Shown here: piece after piece, positions 51,855-53,737 of the stretch | Position numbering within the stretch: position 1 is the stretch's first letter | How the letters are laid out: every line of letters starts with the position of its first letter | Assembly: GCF_013416325.1 (NCBI RefSeq) | Contig: NZ_JACCGK010000024.1 | Location: forward strand, 5,272 to 59,008 | Origin: Vreelandella sedimenti | GTDB taxonomy: Bacteria > Pseudomonadota > Gammaproteobacteria > Pseudomonadales > Halomonadaceae | DNA: 53,737 nucleotides | Reading direction: 5' to 3' | Made by a program: the position numbers and the translations under genes | The notes under the pieces: model-generated | Databases searched by the model: none | The model's input: only the letters and a program-made list of their open reading frames with translations | What the model was told of the DNA's origin: nothing

Positions 51855-52541
51855 TTACTTTTCCACACTGTGAGCGTCTGCACTGCTTTTAGGTGCAGAA
51901 TTGGGCGCGGGTGCAGTAACGCCGCACCCTTTTAGAATAACGTGCTCAAGAAAGGTGGAGATGGATTCAAGATCATCCTCAGTTAACGCATCGCGGCCTA
52001 GAATACCGCTGACCTGGGCACTATATTCAGTGTAGTGCTGGGTGGAAGACCAAATCAGGAAAATCAGCCAGCGCGGATCGACAGCATCCATTTTTCCCTG
52101 AGCTGACCATTGGTGAATGATTGCGGCACGAGAAGCCACCCAATCGCGCAACTCCCCCCCCAGATAATCACCTAAGAAGGGAGCACCGGCTAAAATTTCC
52201 GCCGCAAAAAGTTTTGAGCCTTCGGGATAGCGCTGACCAAGCACCATTTTGGTGCGGATAAAGTCACTGAGTACCGTCGCGGGATCACTATCAGGAGTAA
52301 TGTCTTCAAGCACTTCGTTCCAGCGGCGCATCATGCGGTTAAGCAGTCGCACATAAAGCGCTTGCTTACTGCCCATGTAGTACAGAATATTGGCTTTGGG
52401 GAGACCGGCTCGATCAGCGATCATTTGCAAGCTCGCCCCGCGGTAGCCGTGCTGCGAGAACACCTCCTCAGCGGCCACCAGAATACTTGCTTCTATTCTT
52501 TCCCGGCTAGGGCTTTCATAAGTGGCAGTGACGGCGGTCAT
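51855..52541 (-). CDS. TetR-family regulator, RutR-like
   Basis: A 228-residue repressor. The N-terminal helix-turn-helix (about 14-60) reads ASILVAAEEVFSQHGYRGASLQMIADRAGLPKANILYYMGSKQALY in register with RutR (key parts GLPKANILYYMGSK). The ligand-binding domain carries SKLFAAEILAGAPFL and RWLIFLIWSSTQHYTEYSAQV, both close to RutR signatures. RutR senses uracil or thymine and controls pyrimidine and purine genes. A palindrome TTGACC-N4-GGTCA, the RutR consensus half-sites, lies 186 nt upstream in front of xdhA. The start at 52541 follows GGGGAA. A longer reading to 52637 lacks a site. hrpB follows directly. Confidence 0.85.
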   Translation of the reverse strand: MTAVTATYESPSRERIEASILVAAEEVFSQHGYRGASLQMIADRAGLPKANILYYMGSKQALYVRLLNRMMRRWNEVLEDITPDSDPATVLSDFIRTKMVLGQRYPEGSKLFAAEILAGAPFLGDYLGGELRDWVASRAAIIHQWSAQGKMDAVDPRWLIFLIWSSTQHYTEYSAQVSGILGRDALTEDDLESISTFLEHVILKGCGVTAPAPNSAPKSSADAHSVEK

Positions 52542-52725
52542 TAACAGTATTCCCCAATAGCGTGAGTGATTCTTAGCTTGAATGTTAGTTTCAGACGAAT
52601 GCTTAGCTGGGTGAGTGGATAGACTAGACTGCCCCAAAAGTTAGCATTTCACACCAGTTTGCCCCACACCTGTGCAGTGATCAAATACTTGCAAGGTAGG
52701 GCGTTTTTCCCAAGCTCAACCTGTA

Positions 52726-52740
52726 TTGACCGATCGGTCA
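52726..52740. promoter_or_regulatory. RutR-type operator palindrome
   Basis: TGACCGATCGGTCA is a perfect 14-bp palindrome preceded by T, giving TTGACC-GATC-GGTCA. The known E. coli RutR consensus is TTGACC-ANNT-GGTCAA, so both half-sites match. It lies 39 nt before the xdhA start and 186 nt before the divergently transcribed RutR-like gene, so the protein may repress both. Confidence 0.75.
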
Positions 52741-52778
52741 TCACAAGCCCGGTCTATACAAACACAGTGGAGTTCGGC

Positions 52779-53646
52779 ATGGCAACAATTGCGTTCCTGC
52801 TCAATGGCACCCGTCCGCGGTGTAACGCTTCACCCGACACCAGCATTTTAACTCTACTGCGCGAGCATTTGTCCCTAACGGGCACCAAAGAGGGCTGCGC
52901 TTCCGGATGACTGTGGCGCCTGCACCGTGGCGATTGGCGAGTCAACGGCTGGGATCCAAAAGTTTACCAGCGCTAACGCCTGTATTACGCCTGCTCTCCA
53001 GCTATAGGGCAGGCACTTGGTAACGGTTGGGTTGTCGGAAAAAGGTCACCTGCACCCAGCTCAGGAAGCGATGATCGAATGCCATGGCAGTCAGTGTGGT
53101 TTTTGTACGCTAGGCATCGTTATGTCGCTTTTCACCTTACATAGCGATCTTACTCAACGCCCTGCTCCGCTATTACAAGAACTGTTACCTGAACGCCTGG
53201 AAGCTGCCCTGGGCGGTAATTTATGCCGCTGCACCGGCTATCGCGCTATTCGAGATGCGGCGCTGCGTATGAATGATACGCCCTACGAGCGCCCTCAGTG
53301 GTATGACGCTACGCTGCCAGCGTCAGAAAGCGAAGTTCAGACTACAGACTTTGGCTGGAGATTACTCAGCGCTTGGCGCCGCTCAAATCAGTTGATTGAT
53401 GTTTCTCGGGTTGCCGAGCTACAAACAGTTGAAGAGGCCACTCATGGACATCAAACCGGCTGGTGGATAGGCGCTGGGGTTACCTATACCCAGCTCGAAC
53501 CGCTGTTTGAAAAGCACTTTCCTGCGTTTGCTCATCTGCTGCATCGGCTTGGCTCCCAGCAAATTCGTAATCGGGGAACCCTGGGTGGCAATATCGCCAA
53601 TGCCTCTCCCATTGGTGATACGCCACCCGTGCTACTTAACTTGAGT
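52779..53646 (+). pseudogene. xdhA: Xanthine dehydrogenase small subunit (XdhA), frameshifted and truncated
   Basis: The frame opens at 52779 (MATIAFLLNGTRPRC) with the 2Fe-2S ferredoxin domain and runs to TGA at 52908. One extra base at about 52905 shifts the reading: the continuation DCGACTVAIG is in the next frame from 52909. That frame has an in-frame TAG at 53005-53007, then resumes LVTVGLSEKGHLHP, second cluster motif SQCGFCTLG (normally CTPG) and GGNLCRCTGYRAIRD, the linker, and the FAD-domain start RNRGTLGGNIANASPIGDTPPV. Homology stops near 53643 in the early FAD domain. The XdhB/molybdenum parts are absent from the window. GGAG lies upstream, so the gene was once expressed. Sequencing error could explain one lesion, not all. 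Confidence 0.88.
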
Positions 53647-53670
53647 GTCTACTAAACTGGGGGCACTCCA
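53647..53670. mobile_element. Possible IS3-family (IS2-like) terminal inverted-repeat remnant
   Basis: Immediately after the point where XdhA homology ends, the 24-bp stretch starting GTCTACTAAACTGGGGGCAC and ending TCCA reads, on the minus strand, TGGAGTGCCCCC...AGAC. That resembles the outer end of IS2-like IS3-family elements. No transposase reading frame is present before the window ends. The assignment is from memory of the family ends only. Confidence 0.3.
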
Positions 53671-53706
53671 AGGTTTTTCTACTCAAAATCTACGACTTAC
53701 CATTAA

Positions 53707-53737
53707 GAGTGGTGAGTGGTGAGTGGTGAGTGGTGAG
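53707..53737 (+). repeat. Tandem 7-bp repeat at the window end
   Basis: The unit GAGTGGT is repeated four times without change, followed by a partial GAG cut by the end of the window. It may continue further. There is no coding frame. Such a repeat may also be where an assembly or window was cut. Confidence 0.9.

Noticed and set aside
52619..52675. Left inverted repeat of an IS element (TAGACTGCCCC...)
   Set aside because: Only about 11 bp agree with the complement of the right-hand motif at 53659-53670, and the DNA between them is a xdhA fragment and an operator rather than a transposase, so a complete element is not supported.
53707..53737. CRISPR array or direct-repeat array
   Set aside because: The 7-bp unit has no spacers; it is a simple tandem repeat.

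Overview
The window looks like chromosomal DNA of a halophilic gammaproteobacterium, most likely Halomonadaceae (Halomonas/Vreelandella-like). This is inferred from conserved gene orders (tig-clpP-clpX-lon-hupB-ppiD; thrS-infC-rpmI-rplT // pheS-pheT-ihfA; a Pseudomonas-like caa3 oxidase cluster) and from a YehZYXW-type osmolyte importer. No rRNA, tRNA, CRISPR array, prophage or intact insertion sequence is visible. Nearly all genes are intact and closely packed. The accessory-looking part is the last kilobase.

Layout. 1-3.8 kb: the beta-oxidation end of an aromatic pathway (3-hydroxyadipyl-CoA dehydrogenase, 3-oxoadipyl-CoA thiolase) plus an IclR regulator. 3.8-7.4 kb: an MCE/Mla-type lipid ABC transporter (STAS-permease, ATPase, MCE protein, lipoprotein). 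7.4-12.7 kb (minus): a branched-chain 2-oxoacid dehydrogenase operon (E1alpha, E1beta, E2) with a Hanks-type protein kinase, instead of E3, as last gene. 12.9-16.8 kb (minus): a four-gene osmolyte ABC importer. 16.9-20.0 kb: glnS-cysS. 20.2-21.5 kb (plus): ppiB-lpxH. 21.6-30.1 kb (minus): protein-quality-control cluster with HU. 30.3-31.5 kb: a flavodoxin, a small membrane protein and a DUF2788 protein. 31.7-38.9 kb (minus): translation cluster and IHF-alpha. 39.1-40.8 kb: an OmpA-family lipoprotein with TSP3 repeats and a DUF2489 protein. 40.9-49.0 kb (minus): the cytochrome caa3 oxidase structural and assembly genes, with one small gene on the opposite strand. 49.2-52.5 kb: a small lipoprotein, HrpB helicase and a RutR-like TetR regulator. 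52.7-53.7 kb: a decayed xanthine dehydrogenase small-subunit gene, an IS-end-like sequence and a 7-bp tandem repeat running off the window.

The most notable observations are: a protein kinase gene 11 nt behind the BCKDH E2 gene, whose E1alpha keeps a Ser-rich loop like the one phosphorylated in mitochondrial BCKDH; a RutR-type palindromic operator still intact in front of a broken xdhA; three AGTACT palindromes at exact 12-bp spacing in front of lon; and an infC gene that most probably starts at ATC. I see no clear sign of a wholly new defence or mobile system here. Much of the window is conserved housekeeping DNA.
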